Positions 7,103 to 16,466 of a DNA stretch of 21,994 nt are shown in pieces. Position 1 is the first letter of the stretch. Each line of letters opens with the position of its first letter. The DNA lies in the IMG/VR virus record IMGVR_UViG_3300031659_000113, positions 1 to 21,994 of that record; one strand, given 5' to 3'. The position numbers and the translations under genes are program-made. This DNA comes from a virus. The notes under the pieces were generated by a model. The model had not been told where the DNA came from and did no database searches. It was given only the letters and a program-made list of their open reading frames with translations.

Positions 7103-9185
7103 CTTCGTTCGTGGTCTCATTACTGAGGCTTCTGAACTTACGTTTCCTGAGGGTGCTTCTGTAAATGAAGCTAACTGTGACCTTCGTCGTGACGGTACAC
7201 GGAGACGTAGGCTATCAGCCAAGGTAGAGGACAGCAGTGTGTTGTCTTCTTTTACTTTGTCAGATACCGAAGTTGTTGCTACAGGTGACTGGGTTAACGT
7301 TGGCGGTAATGCTGACCTAACCTTCCTTGTGGTACAGAAGGGTTCTACCCTTTACTTCTATAACAAAGCTGATCTACCTTACTCAGCACAGATCGAAGCT
7401 GCATCCTTTAACCTTGCAACCCATGAATACGCAGGTTCAGCTGGTGCTGAGACAGTTAAGTGTCAGTTCACAAGCCTCAAGGGTAACCTTATAGTATCCT
7501 CCCCAGCTATCAATACGGTAGCTATTGAGTATGACGCAGGTACCCTCACAGGCACAGCTGTAGCCTTTAAGACTAGAGACTTTGAGTGGCAGGGTGACAT
7601 TGACACATACTACGAAAACGACAGCTCACCATCTAACGCACGTAAGTACGATGCACAGAACGCAGGTTGGAACGTAGGTAACGGTGCACCATCTGACTTA
7701 ACCAAACGCCTTACTCACCCTTGGTTCTCAGGTAAAGACGAAAACGGTTCTTATTCCTCAAGTGAGTGGGAGCTAATCTACGGTGGTACATCACTTACAG
7801 GTAACGGTCACTATTTACTTGACTTCTTTAACAAGGTTCGCCCTCACGTAGGCGCAGAAGCTGAGACCTCACGTTTCCGTTGTGTTGAGTCCTTTGCTGG
7901 TCGTATCTTTTACTCAGGTCTTGAGAGTTCTAAGAACGCAGGTACAATCCTGTTCTCTAAACTGGTTGACACCATTAATGACTTAGGTCGTTGTCACCAA
8001 CAGAACGACCCAACATCTGAGAACATGTCAGACTTGCTGGCCACTGACGGTGGTGAGATCAAGATTCCTGATGCTATTAAGATCCAACGTCTATACGCAT
8101 ATCAGTCATCTTTGTTTGTCTTTGCTGAGAACGGTGTATGGCAGATCACAGGTGTTGACGGTATCTTTTCAGCTTCACAGTACTCCGTTAACCGTGTGTC
8201 ACGTGTGGGTCTACTACAGCCTGAGACCTTTGTATCAGCAGATGGTACACCTTTCTGGTGGTCACGGTTTGGTATTCATACATTACAGAGTGACCCAGTA
8301 TCCCTACAGGGTTCAGAACAGAACTTGACAATCCCTACCATCCAGACCTTATGGGATAATATTAGCACAGATGCTAAGCTTAAGGTTACCGCAGCCTACG
8401 ATAGTATCAACAAACGTATCTACTGGGCTTACCCTGATGATGATGAGACTGTATCGTCTAAGCTTAATAACTTCCTTATCTTGGACATTCCACTACAGGC
8501 TTTCTTCCCATGGAAGGTATCAGACCAAACATCAAGCACATCCTCAGTTGTAGGTTTGTCATTCTACTCAGGCTTCGGAGCTAAAAATCTAGAACTTGAT
8601 GTAACAGCTAACAACGGTGTTGATGATGTAGTTCAGGGTGGTGACGACATTGTATCCCTTCAGGTGTCAACCTTTAACACGGGTGACCCAGCTATTGTTC
8701 TACTTGTTCGTGACGGTGCAACCAACAAGATAACTATGGGTGGTTTCACAGGCACTGACTTCTTGGACTGGGGTGACACAGACTACTCATCCTTTGCTGA
8801 GACAGGCTATGACTTCATTGGTGATCTTGTCACTAAGAAGAATGCACCATACATTGTGGTTTACTCTCGTCTTACAGAAGAGGGTTTCACAGGTAACGAA
8901 AACATAGGCTACGAAGCTATTCGTCCCTCATCACTTAAGGTCTCAACCGCTTGGGACTTTAATGATACTTTTGGAACTAGTCAACAAGCATACAGATTGA
9001 AGCATCCAGTGGTTGTCAACCCCAGCAACTTGTCTGACTTCAATTACCCTGAGGATGTGGTTACCACCAGACTTAAAGTATTAGGTCATGGTAGGTCAGT
9101 ACGTATCCGTTACGAGAGTGAAGCAGGTAAAGACTTCTTGCTTCTAGGTTGGGGTTTAATCCAAGGAAAGAACCCAAGGTACTAA
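7068..9185 (+). CDS. Tail tubular protein B (T7 gp12-like nozzle)
   Basis: A 705-aa protein (T7 gp12 is 794 aa) that should form the hexameric tail nozzle. The N-terminal signature FVRGLITEASELTFPEGAS (residues about 13-31) followed by NEANCDLRRDGTRRRR is typical of the family in marine podoviruses. The centre has beta-propeller-like repeats, including SFAGRIFYSG near 276-285, FVFAENGVWQITGVDG near 352-367 and FWWSRFGIHTL near 393-403. The ribosome binding site GAAGG lies about 8 bases before ATG 7068, inside the preceding gene. Its stop overlaps the next ATG (TAATG). Confidence 0.92.
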   Translation: MPQSLGQKAINNFVRGLITEASELTFPEGASVNEANCDLRRDGTRRRRLSAKVEDSSVLSSFTLSDTEVVATGDWVNVGGNADLTFLVVQKGSTLYFYNKADLPYSAQIEAASFNLATHEYAGSAGAETVKCQFTSLKGNLIVSSPAINTVAIEYDAGTLTGTAVAFKTRDFEWQGDIDTYYENDSSPSNARKYDAQNAGWNVGNGAPSDLTKRLTHPWFSGKDENGSYSSSEWELIYGGTSLTGNGHYLLDFFNKVRPHVGAEAETSRFRCVESFAGRIFYSGLESSKNAGTILFSKLVDTINDLGRCHQQNDPTSENMSDLLATDGGEIKIPDAIKIQRLYAYQSSLFVFAENGVWQITGVDGIFSASQYSVNRVSRVGLLQPETFVSADGTPFWWSRFGIHTLQSDPVSLQGSEQNLTIPTIQTLWDNISTDAKLKVTAAYDSINKRIYWAYPDDDETVSSKLNNFLILDIPLQAFFPWKVSDQTSSTSSVVGLSFYSGFGAKNLELDVTANNGVDDVVQGGDDIVSLQVSTFNTGDPAIVLLVRDGATNKITMGGFTGTDFLDWGDTDYSSFAETGYDFIGDLVTKKNAPYIVVYSRLTEEGFTGNENIGYEAIRPSSLKVSTAWDFNDTFGTSQQAYRLKHPVVVNPSNLSDFNYPEDVVTTRLKVLGHGRSVRIRYESEAGKDFLLLGWGLIQGKNPRY

Positions 9186-9484
9186 TGGACTTCATCTCAA
9201 CAAGCCTGTTTGGAATCAAAGGTACAAGTTTTGACATCCGATTAGAGTACAACGAAGAGTACATCATAGTTCACTTACCCAGAGTAAGCAAGATGGACAA
9301 AAGAGCCTTCGTTGAAATGAGAACACTACTTAACGACTGGATCAAGTTCTTCAATACAGTCGGGTACAAAGTTTTATTTGCAGTAGTAGAACCAAACAGC
9401 ACTACTGAAAGATTAGCTGTACTACTAGGTTTTACTTTTGTATCACCTTATGAAGAACAACATGTATATAAGTACGAAGGATAG
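9185..9484 (+). CDS. GNAT-like small protein in the T7 gp13 position
   Basis: A 99-aa protein. The start chosen is ATG 9185, which overlaps the tail tubular B stop by one base; an in-frame TTG at 9149 would add 12 residues inside the tail gene and is less likely. The C-terminal half (residues 60-87) has the order GYKVLFAVVEPNSTTERLAVLLGFTFV, with asparagine, a helix and LGF as in the last part of GNAT acetyltransferases. The N-terminal acceptor part of a full GNAT (about 150 aa) is missing, so catalysis is doubtful. T7 gp13 sits at this place and is needed for virion assembly. The role here is inferred by synteny. Confidence 0.75.
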   Translation: MDFISTSLFGIKGTSFDIRLEYNEEYIIVHLPRVSKMDKRAFVEMRTLLNDWIKFFNTVGYKVLFAVVEPNSTTERLAVLLGFTFVSPYEEQHVYKYEG

Positions 9485-9487
9485 GTC

Positions 9488-9922
9488 ATGCCACAAGCAG
9501 TTATGGTGATCGGAGCAGTAGTTACAGCAACCGCCACAGTAGCCTCAATGAATCAACAGAAGAGAGCAGGTAAAGCACAAGCTGCGGCTACACAAACCCA
9601 GATTCAAATGCAGAGAACAAAGGCTACACGTGAACGCCGTCAAAGTATTCGTTCAAATATAGCTGCTCGTGCTCGTATGAGAAACCAAGCTGAACTAACT
9701 GGTGTGGCTGGTAGCTCAGGTGCTCAAGGTGGTGCGTCAAGTGTAAGTTCACAGGGTGGAGCTAACCTAGGGTTTAGTTCCCAGATGTCAGGTCTCGGCC
9801 AACAGTTCACAACCTTCTCAGGTCAAGCTGCACAGGCCAGCTCTAAAGCAGCTATGTTTGGTAGCTTAGCTAGCCTAGGTGGGTCGGTGATGTCCTTTGG
9901 TCAAAGTATGCTCCCCAAATGA
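9488..9922 (+). CDS. Internal virion protein, T7 gp14-like
   Basis: A 144-aa protein in the position of T7 gp14 (196 aa), which is ejected and forms a pore in the outer membrane. Residues 1-20 are hydrophobic (AVMVIGAVVTATATVA). A basic, glutamine-rich helix spans about 22-68 (KRAGKAQAAATQTQIQMQ, RERRQSIRSNIAARARMR). The C-terminal half is rich in Gly, Ser, Ala and Gln and ends with a moderately hydrophobic helix (about 124-141). This amphipathic, low-complexity make-up is usual for gp14-like proteins. The ribosome binding site AAGGATAGG precedes ATG 9488. Identification is by position and composition, not by catalytic motif. Confidence 0.75.
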   Translation: MPQAVMVIGAVVTATATVASMNQQKRAGKAQAAATQTQIQMQRTKATRERRQSIRSNIAARARMRNQAELTGVAGSSGAQGGASSVSSQGGANLGFSSQMSGLGQQFTTFSGQAAQASSKAAMFGSLASLGGSVMSFGQSMLPK

Positions 9923-9973
9923 TGATACTTAAGATCTACCTAGTATTCAATACCTTAAAGTAAGGACACTTCT

Positions 9974-12900
9974 ATGGCTAATCCCATTTCTCTTGAAGAC
10001 CAAATAGCAAACGAACAGGTTCTCAAGGGAGAAGTTGAGGACGTAGCATCTACTGAGATCTATGATGCTAACCTACAGACCGAGATCAACAGGGCACTAG
10101 AACTTGCCATTGGTACAGGCCAACCTCTTGACGTTGTTAAGGATGCACGTAGTAAACTTGACACAACCCTTGATCAGACAGCTGTAGCTGCATCACCTGT
10201 TGTTGATGTTAACGGTCTTGTTGACAAAGGTCTAGAGAACGGTATCTCAGCTGAGGACCTAGCTACTGTCATCAGGGAACGGAACGAGAAGAAAGACGAT
10301 ATGTCCTTCGCTGAGTTCTCCCTGTTGCAGAGTCTAGTAGCCACTGATGATTCTGTCAATGCTCCAGCTGCTCGTACCCTAGCTAACATGGATGTCTTCG
10401 ATAAGATGATCCAGAAGAGACTTGAAGCTGATGAGTCGTCAACACTCAGTAAGGTTGGACAGTTCCTTGACATTCACATTCTTCGTCAGGCTGTCATAGG
10501 TAACTTCGAGGATATAACGTATAGCTCTAACCGTTCAGGTAAGGCTATCCGTGAAGCTTTCAACACACTGTCAGCTGATGACTTCAAGTTGTGGGCTGAG
10601 GACTTCATTGAAGCTCAGAGCCAAGAGGGTGTCTTCACAGAGGACAGTATCTTTAACCTGTACCGTGCAGTTAATGACAGAACCTACTTAGGTGATGACC
10701 CACTAGCTAACGTTGATGCAGCATTTGGTGCGGTTGAGATCATACCTGTAGCTGGTACCATTCTTAGTCGTGTAGGTAAGGCAGGGACAAGTGCCCTCCG
10801 TACAGCACGTGCACTAAAAGCCTTGAACAAAGGTATTGTCGATGCTGACTCTATCGAAAGACTGACTGAACTAGCTAATGCTCGACTACCAGTTGACAAA
10901 GTAGCTGTAGTTCGTGGTGAAGTAGAGGCAGCTGAGGTCTTAGCTCGTAACGTAGATGCTGAGGGAATGCACCTAGATGCAGCTTCGGTAGGTAGACAAG
11001 GCCCTGAGGCTTTAGACCCTGTTGCTGGCCCTGATGCTCGACCTGCTGGCCCTTCCACACGTTTCCATGGTCGTCGTAATGCCTTAATAGAAGCTATTGA
11101 GAATATCCGTAAACGAGGTACGTTTGGTCGTATTGTGTCAGACGCAGAAGTAGCAGAAGAAGCTGCAAGAATTGCTGCCCGAATAGCTGATTCAGTAAAT
11201 GATGTAGTTGTCAACACTGTAACTCGTCGTGATGAGGGATCAGAAGACTACGTTGTAACTGTTCGTATGGGTAAGTCAGGCACTGGCTCAGCTTTTCGTC
11301 GTAAGATGGATGCTGAAGCTGTAGCTGCACAAGACCCTAGCCTGTATGTTGTCAAACGTGATGAAGGTCGTGGTTGGTTTGTTGAGACTGAGCAGCGTAT
11401 TGACATACTAGGTATGCCAGAAGCAGCACAAGCCTATAAATACAACAACATTGTAAGTGATGCCATCTCTAAGGTCTTTGGTGCATCTACTCGTAGGCTG
11501 AGTGACAAGGTAGGGGCTATGTTCCTACAGGCTGAGGCTGGTTTGTCATTACTGCCTAAGATTGCTAAGCCATACTTAAAGTCATTCAACAACCTTAAAG
11601 GTGCTGACAAGGAAGAGTTGAGTTCATTCTTTGAACATCTTCGTGACGGTGACCTATCTCACCTACGTGAAGCCCCTGACACAGTTCGTTTCAAAAGCTT
11701 ATACAAGACTATGTACAAACGTGCGCCGTCTAAGCAGACGGTAAAAGCATATGAAGACCTACAGGTTCTTAACGATGCGTCATGGCACATGAAGTCAGAG
11801 AAACGTCTAAAGGATACAGTGGCAGCTAATGGTGTCTATGCTGAACTTGCAGATGGATACGGTGACGTTGCCTACAAGGTTGACCAACCAGCTAACAAAC
11901 TAGCTGATGACGACATGATCTATGATATTGCTACTGGTCGTTCAATCCCTAAGACTGACTTAGGTTCTGATCAACTTGTATTCAAGGTACCATCAATCTT
12001 TGAAGGACACATGTTTGTCACTAACGTGAAACGTACTCGTGTACTCGAACGTGTTGACGTGATGCCATATAACGTTGGTGGTCCTCGTACTAACAGCCAA
12101 TTCCGTTGGTTCGTAGGATCTAACCGTACAGTAACTCTAGCTTCAGGTAAAGAAGTACAGCAGGGTTTCAGTACGATCTTAGGTTCCTTTGGTCAGAAGC
12201 AAGCTAAGGCTGCAGTTGACGAACTTAACAACATCACAGCTGAGATTAGACGCCTACTAGAAGAACAGAGTGTAGACAACATTGGTGACCTTAAACTAAC
12301 TAAGGCTCAAGAGGAGGAACTCGGTGACTTCATCCGTGCTAACAACAAGTGGGACCCTGAGGTTACCGACCTAGCTGACCTACAGAGAATTGCAGAAAAG
12401 AAGAAGTTTACCTTCACTGAGGAGTTCGCAGGTAAGGCTCGTGATGAACGAGTATCAATCGGTGATGACATAGATGATACCCACTTCGGTATGTCTGTAG
12501 GTGAGTCACACAGCACACGCCTTAACGAGAAACGTGGTGACACAGTTCTCAAAGAATACGGTGGTGCACTTCCTGTGAATGCTAGTCCAGCTGCAGCTAT
12601 GGCTGACCAGTTCGGTTCTGAGACCTTCGGGTATGCTAACCGTGCAGCCTCACAGAATGCAGTTGTGTCATGGGTTAAGCTAGCTGAAACAACAGGTGGT
12701 GCTGTAACGTTCCCTACAGATGTAGGTAAGAATGATTACCTTGGTAGGTTCCTAGGTGCTAAGGTGTCAAAGACTGGTGGTTACGACGACATCACTGCTC
12801 AGCTACGTGAACAACAAGACGTGATTAAACGTAGATTGAACCAACCCACATGGTTAAGTGACAAATGGGAAGTAGCAACTACACAAGCCACTGAGTTTAT

Positions 12901-14476
12901 CTTCGGTGCCACAGGTAAGAAGGTTGACCTAACTGGTTCTGACCCAGCATCACGCCTTATGCAGGTAGGTTTCTACTCTAAGTTTGGTTTCTTGAACATT
13001 GATCAGTTCGTGTTACAGAGCCTTCACTCCCTGACTGTTGCAGCTATCTCACCTATCCATGGCTCAAAGGCTGTAGGTATGGCTACACCACTACTTGTCA
13101 TCACTAAGCTTAAGGACGGACCTACTCGTGCATTAGCTATCAAACGTATGGCTAAACTCACTAAGCCTCTAGGTCTAGATGAAGCTGAACTAACCGATAT
13201 GGTAGACTGGATTAACCAGAGTGGCCGTAACATCGTTGATGACTCCATTGTGGAACTTCAGGGACCACAGAAGTACGGTGCCTCAAGCAATCTACTGGCT
13301 AAAGGAAAAGAAGCAGCTGGTGGTCTCCTAGACAAGAGTACTGTCTTCTTTAAGGAAGGTGAACGTGCCTCTCGTATGGTAGGACTGGTGACAGCTTACC
13401 TTGAGCACAGAGCTAAACGTCCAAATGAAAGCCCTATGTCAGATGAAGGTCTACTTTGGCTCACGAACCGTGAACAAGATCTAACATTCCGTATGACATC
13501 ACAGTCAAAGAACCTTGTAACTGGTGGACCTGCTCGTGTACCTGCTCAGTGGTTGTCCTTCACAATGGCAGCTATGGAGAATGTAATTGTTGGTCGTAAC
13601 TTCACAGGAGGTGAACGTGTTCGTATGGCCTTAGCTATGGGGCCTATGTTCGGATTGACAGGCGTAGGTGCTGGTCACATGACAGGCTACGTAGTCGAGA
13701 AGATGGGCTATGAAGCTGATGACCCAGATGCGGTAAATGCGTACAACAACCTTAAGTTTGGTTTCATGGATCAAGCCTTGTCATACCTACTGGGTACTGA
13801 GACTGCGTATGCGACCCGTGTAGCCCCTATTGATCAGGTCTTTGACGTGTTTAGAGGCTTCAAGGAAGACAGTGTACTAGAGACCTTGTTTGGTCCATCA
13901 GGTTCTATTGTCAATGACATCCGTAAGCCTATATCTAATGCTCTTGGTTACATCATGACTGAGGGTTCATGGGAGCTTCTCAAGGATGACGCAATTCAGG
14001 TTGCTCGTAACATCTCTACGGTAGATAAGATCTACAAGATACGTGAGATCGTTGAATCAGGTAACTACATGAGTAAAACTAGTAAGGTAGCTGTCAGTGG
14101 TATGGAAACCAACGATGCACTTTCTGTTGCCTTCGGTGCTACACCAGCACCTGTACAGAACTTCTATGACTTCAAGGATATTCAGTACAAAGAGACAGCT
14201 ATTGTCAAAGAGACACGTACTCGTTTACAACAAAAAGCTAGAGTTGCATTAAACCTCTTGAATAGTGGTTCAAAAGATGATATGATAAGAGGTGATCGCA
14301 TGTGGGAAGCTATTAACGCAGAGATTTCCCTGTCTCCTCTATCTAAGAAGAACAAGGCTTCGATCACAAGGTCTCTAGTGACAGCTAATGACATCCTAGA
14401 CCTCCTGAGAACAGCTTCTGGACTAACTCCAGCTGCCCAGTTCGAAGCACGTATTCTAAATCAACAAGTAAATTAA
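9974..14476 (+). CDS. Giant internal virion protein (T7 gp16-like position, 1500 aa)
   Basis: The largest gene of the window, one unbroken frame. T7 gp16 is 1318 aa and forms part of the ejected core channel, and this protein probably does the same job. It is mostly helical. Residues about 339-361 form a Pro/Ala/Gly linker (GPEALDPVAGPDARPAGPS) dividing an N-terminal domain of about 340 aa from the rest. A region near 1010-1050 (FYSKFGFLNIDQFVLQSLHS) and one near 1185-1245 contain hydrophobic helices that could contact membrane. I see no lysozyme or transglycosylase motif (no clear E-S or GLMQ pattern), so the peptidoglycan activity carried by T7 gp16 appears absent here and may sit in the GH24 protein at 16,467. 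The ribosome binding site AAGGACA precedes ATG 9974. Confidence 0.82.
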   Translation: MANPISLEDQIANEQVLKGEVEDVASTEIYDANLQTEINRALELAIGTGQPLDVVKDARSKLDTTLDQTAVAASPVVDVNGLVDKGLENGISAEDLATVIRERNEKKDDMSFAEFSLLQSLVATDDSVNAPAARTLANMDVFDKMIQKRLEADESSTLSKVGQFLDIHILRQAVIGNFEDITYSSNRSGKAIREAFNTLSADDFKLWAEDFIEAQSQEGVFTEDSIFNLYRAVNDRTYLGDDPLANVDAAFGAVEIIPVAGTILSRVGKAGTSALRTARALKALNKGIVDADSIERLTELANARLPVDKVAVVRGEVEAAEVLARNVDAEGMHLDAASVGRQGPEALDPVAGPDARPAGPSTRFHGRRNALIEAIENIRKRGTFGRIVSDAEVAEEAARIAARIADSVNDVVVNTVTRRDEGSEDYVVTVRMGKSGTGSAFRRKMDAEAVAAQDPSLYVVKRDEGRGWFVETEQRIDILGMPEAAQAYKYNNIVSDAISKVFGASTRRLSDKVGAMFLQAEAGLSLLPKIAKPYLKSFNNLKGADKEELSSFFEHLRDGDLSHLREAPDTVRFKSLYKTMYKRAPSKQTVKAYEDLQVLNDASWHMKSEKRLKDTVAANGVYAELADGYGDVAYKVDQPANKLADDDMIYDIATGRSIPKTDLGSDQLVFKVPSIFEGHMFVTNVKRTRVLERVDVMPYNVGGPRTNSQFRWFVGSNRTVTLASGKEVQQGFSTILGSFGQKQAKAAVDELNNITAEIRRLLEEQSVDNIGDLKLTKAQEEELGDFIRANNKWDPEVTDLADLQRIAEKKKFTFTEEFAGKARDERVSIGDDIDDTHFGMSVGESHSTRLNEKRGDTVLKEYGGALPVNASPAAAMADQFGSETFGYANRAASQNAVVSWVKLAETTGGAVTFPTDVGKNDYLGRFLGAKVSKTGGYDDITAQLREQQDVIKRRLNQPTWLSDKWEVATTQATEFIFGATGKKVDLTGSDPASRLMQVGFYSKFGFLNIDQFVLQSLHSLTVAAISPIHGSKAVGMATPLLVITKLKDGPTRALAIKRMAKLTKPLGLDEAELTDMVDWINQSGRNIVDDSIVELQGPQKYGASSNLLAKGKEAAGGLLDKSTVFFKEGERASRMVGLVTAYLEHRAKRPNESPMSDEGLLWLTNREQDLTFRMTSQSKNLVTGGPARVPAQWLSFTMAAMENVIVGRNFTGGERVRMALAMGPMFGLTGVGAGHMTGYVVEKMGYEADDPDAVNAYNNLKFGFMDQALSYLLGTETAYATRVAPIDQVFDVFRGFKEDSVLETLFGPSGSIVNDIRKPISNALGYIMTEGSWELLKDDAIQVARNISTVDKIYKIREIVESGNYMSKTSKVAVSGMETNDALSVAFGATPAPVQNFYDFKDIQYKETAIVKETRTRLQQKARVALNLLNSGSKDDMIRGDRMWEAINAEISLSPLSKKNKASITRSLVTANDILDLLRTASGLTPAAQFEARILNQQVN

Positions 14477-14485
14477 GGAAAAACT

Positions 14486-16465
14486 ATGGCTGGATTCTCA
14501 GTAGACGTAGGTGACGCAGGTACATCCTACGCACAAGGAGTAGCTGCACCTAGTTCAGCCTATAGCTCCCCCACAGCAACAGGTCTTGAGGGTCTAGGCA
14601 AACTATTGTCAGCCTTTGAGCCTCGTGCACCAACACAGGCTGGCAAAGATAAGACCACTAACGCAGCTTTGGCTGCAAGCCTACACGCCTTGAAGGGTAC
14701 AACTGACGACCCAACTAAGCTAAAGAATGCTGTTGAAGCTGTCGTAGCTAAGCACACAGCTGCAGGTAACAACTTCGGTGATGAAGAGAAAGCAGCTGTA
14801 GAAGCTATGATCGGTGTACCTTTTGAGCTAGCTACCTTTGATGCTCAAGAGCAAGCCTTAGAGCAAGGTATGCAAGGTTTACAGGAAAACGCAGGGCAGT
14901 ATGCACTAGCTGTAAAGACACTTGCTGAGCAAGGTAACGAAAACCCTACCGACATGGACATCCTAGCTCAAGCTACCGCATACCAACAGAGAATGGGTGC
15001 AGCTGGTCTACTTGTAGCTGAGGCTAAGGCACTAGGTGCTGAGTCTTTCATGACACAAGAACTACCAGCTTCTATGCTTCTTCTTGATGGTTTAGAGAAA
15101 GAGTTCTGGTCACTATACAGTGTTGAGTCGGGTGGTGGTGAACTTGAACCACAGTTCCTAGCTCAAGCTGATGCAGCTTTGCTTCAAGTACGTGGTCAGT
15201 TAACCCAAGGTACAGGTGTCACAGACGAGATGTATAAGCCAGTTAAGGCACGTCTTGACCAACTAGAAAACATCCTGAAGATCACTAAGTCTTTCGATTC
15301 TAATGTACTAGCTACAACTGAGGCTGACCTTCAAGAGCATCTAACGAAGGTTCGTTTGAATACTGTCAACCAGCTACTAGACGCAGGTAAGACTGATCAA
15401 GCTAACATGGTTATGAACTTAGGTCCTGAGTACTGGGCTACAACTGCAGCACAGAATTACTCTAGTGTAGCTAAGAGCCTTAACGAATTAGGTGGTTCTA
15501 AGGTTGACAGAGAGCCTTACTCTATTCCTGTTAATTCTGAGGTAATGTCAACAGGACCTGAACAGCCTATTTCTGGTGAAGTAGATACCTTACCTACCTT
15601 TACAGATGAAGCTATCGAACACTCTAGTTCCCTTGAGAAGGGTGCCGTCATAGCTAACTTAACTATAGCTGCAGCTGAGAATGCTTCACTTACACCTGAA
15701 TCTGTTAAGGATGACACAGGTCTTGAGATCTTCGTGACTAATGCCACCAAGACAGCGAGTATTCTAGCTAACAATGGTAGCCTCATGAAGACAACTACGA
15801 TTGACGAGTCATTGACACCAGATTTCTTCTCTAAGATGAAGGTCTTGAAGACTGATAGTCCAGCTGTCCATGCAGACCTTAAGGCTAAGTGGAAAGAAGC
15901 ACTCCTAACACAGCTTAACATTTCAGCAACCGCTTCATCAGGTAAGATGGCTGATTCATACATTGCAGTTAGTGCATTAGGTGAGGTGTCATACCGCTTC
16001 GATAAGAAGGTAAGTGGTGAAGGTAACTTCCTGTCAATCCCACTGAACCCTAAGACAGCAGCCTTGGTCAACAGCTATGCTACAACCTACTACAACGGTG
16101 ACATGATTAGTATGTTCAGGGATCGTGGCCGTAAGCTTGATACCTTTGCTCGTAACCAAGAGGGTGTTGACTCATTCCTTCGTGAGGGTTCCCGTGATCT
16201 AAGTAAAGCTATGGGTATTGCTCGTCAAACTAAGTACTATTCAGACAAGCTTAAACAACTAGGTGTTGAGTCTAAAGACTTAGAGGCTTCACTCCTTAAT
16301 GAGCTACCTGAACCTAACCGTGATAAGGTAGGCTTTGACATTAACAAACCAATGCAAATTGTGTGGTCAGATGAAACAGATGTTGATGAGTTGTTGTTTA
16401 ACTCTCTTACTGTTGGTCAGTTCTTCACAAACCGTAACGGTGACACAGAACAAAAGGTACAGTAA
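14486..16465 (+). CDS. Internal virion protein (T7 gp15-like position, 659 aa)
   Basis: A 659-aa protein directly after the giant virion protein, with the ribosome binding site AAGGAAA before ATG 14486. It is Ala, Leu, Glu and Gln rich and strongly helical (for example KAAVEAMIGVPFELATFDAQ near 101-120), like T7 gp15 (747 aa), which forms the periplasmic tube of the ejectosome. The N-terminal 50 residues are Ser, Ala and Pro rich and probably unstructured. No catalytic motif is recognised. Compared with T7, the order of the gp15-like and gp16-like genes is reversed if these assignments hold; they are based on size and composition. Confidence 0.75.
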   Translation: MAGFSVDVGDAGTSYAQGVAAPSSAYSSPTATGLEGLGKLLSAFEPRAPTQAGKDKTTNAALAASLHALKGTTDDPTKLKNAVEAVVAKHTAAGNNFGDEEKAAVEAMIGVPFELATFDAQEQALEQGMQGLQENAGQYALAVKTLAEQGNENPTDMDILAQATAYQQRMGAAGLLVAEAKALGAESFMTQELPASMLLLDGLEKEFWSLYSVESGGGELEPQFLAQADAALLQVRGQLTQGTGVTDEMYKPVKARLDQLENILKITKSFDSNVLATTEADLQEHLTKVRLNTVNQLLDAGKTDQANMVMNLGPEYWATTAAQNYSSVAKSLNELGGSKVDREPYSIPVNSEVMSTGPEQPISGEVDTLPTFTDEAIEHSSSLEKGAVIANLTIAAAENASLTPESVKDDTGLEIFVTNATKTASILANNGSLMKTTTIDESLTPDFFSKMKVLKTDSPAVHADLKAKWKEALLTQLNISATASSGKMADSYIAVSALGEVSYRFDKKVSGEGNFLSIPLNPKTAALVNSYATTYYNGDMISMFRDRGRKLDTFARNQEGVDSFLREGSRDLSKAMGIARQTKYYSDKLKQLGVESKDLEASLLNELPEPNRDKVGFDINKPMQIVWSDETDVDELLFNSLTVGQFFTNRNGDTEQKVQ

Positions 16466-16466
16466 C

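Noticed and set aside
9149-9184. TTG start for the GNAT-like protein
   Set aside because: It lies inside tail tubular B; ATG 9185 overlaps the stop codon as elsewhere in this genome.
9923-9973. Possible hairpin in the gap before the giant virion gene
   Set aside because: The only stem (GTATT/AATAC) has a one-base loop and no T run, so it cannot act as a terminator; no promoter seen.
10684-11217. 177-aa open frame on the - strand
   Set aside because: Antisense to the giant virion gene, Ser/Ala/Thr-rich low-complexity product, no ribosome binding site; a codon-bias shadow.
15517-16071. 184-aa open frame on the - strand
   Set aside because: Antisense to the 659-aa virion gene, with no family features and no operon context.
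16335-16466. Upstream extension of the GH24 protein with a hydrophobic, signal-like segment
   Set aside because: It lies wholly inside the preceding virion gene in another frame and looks like a shadow; ATG 16467 has a ribosome binding site directly after the previous stop.
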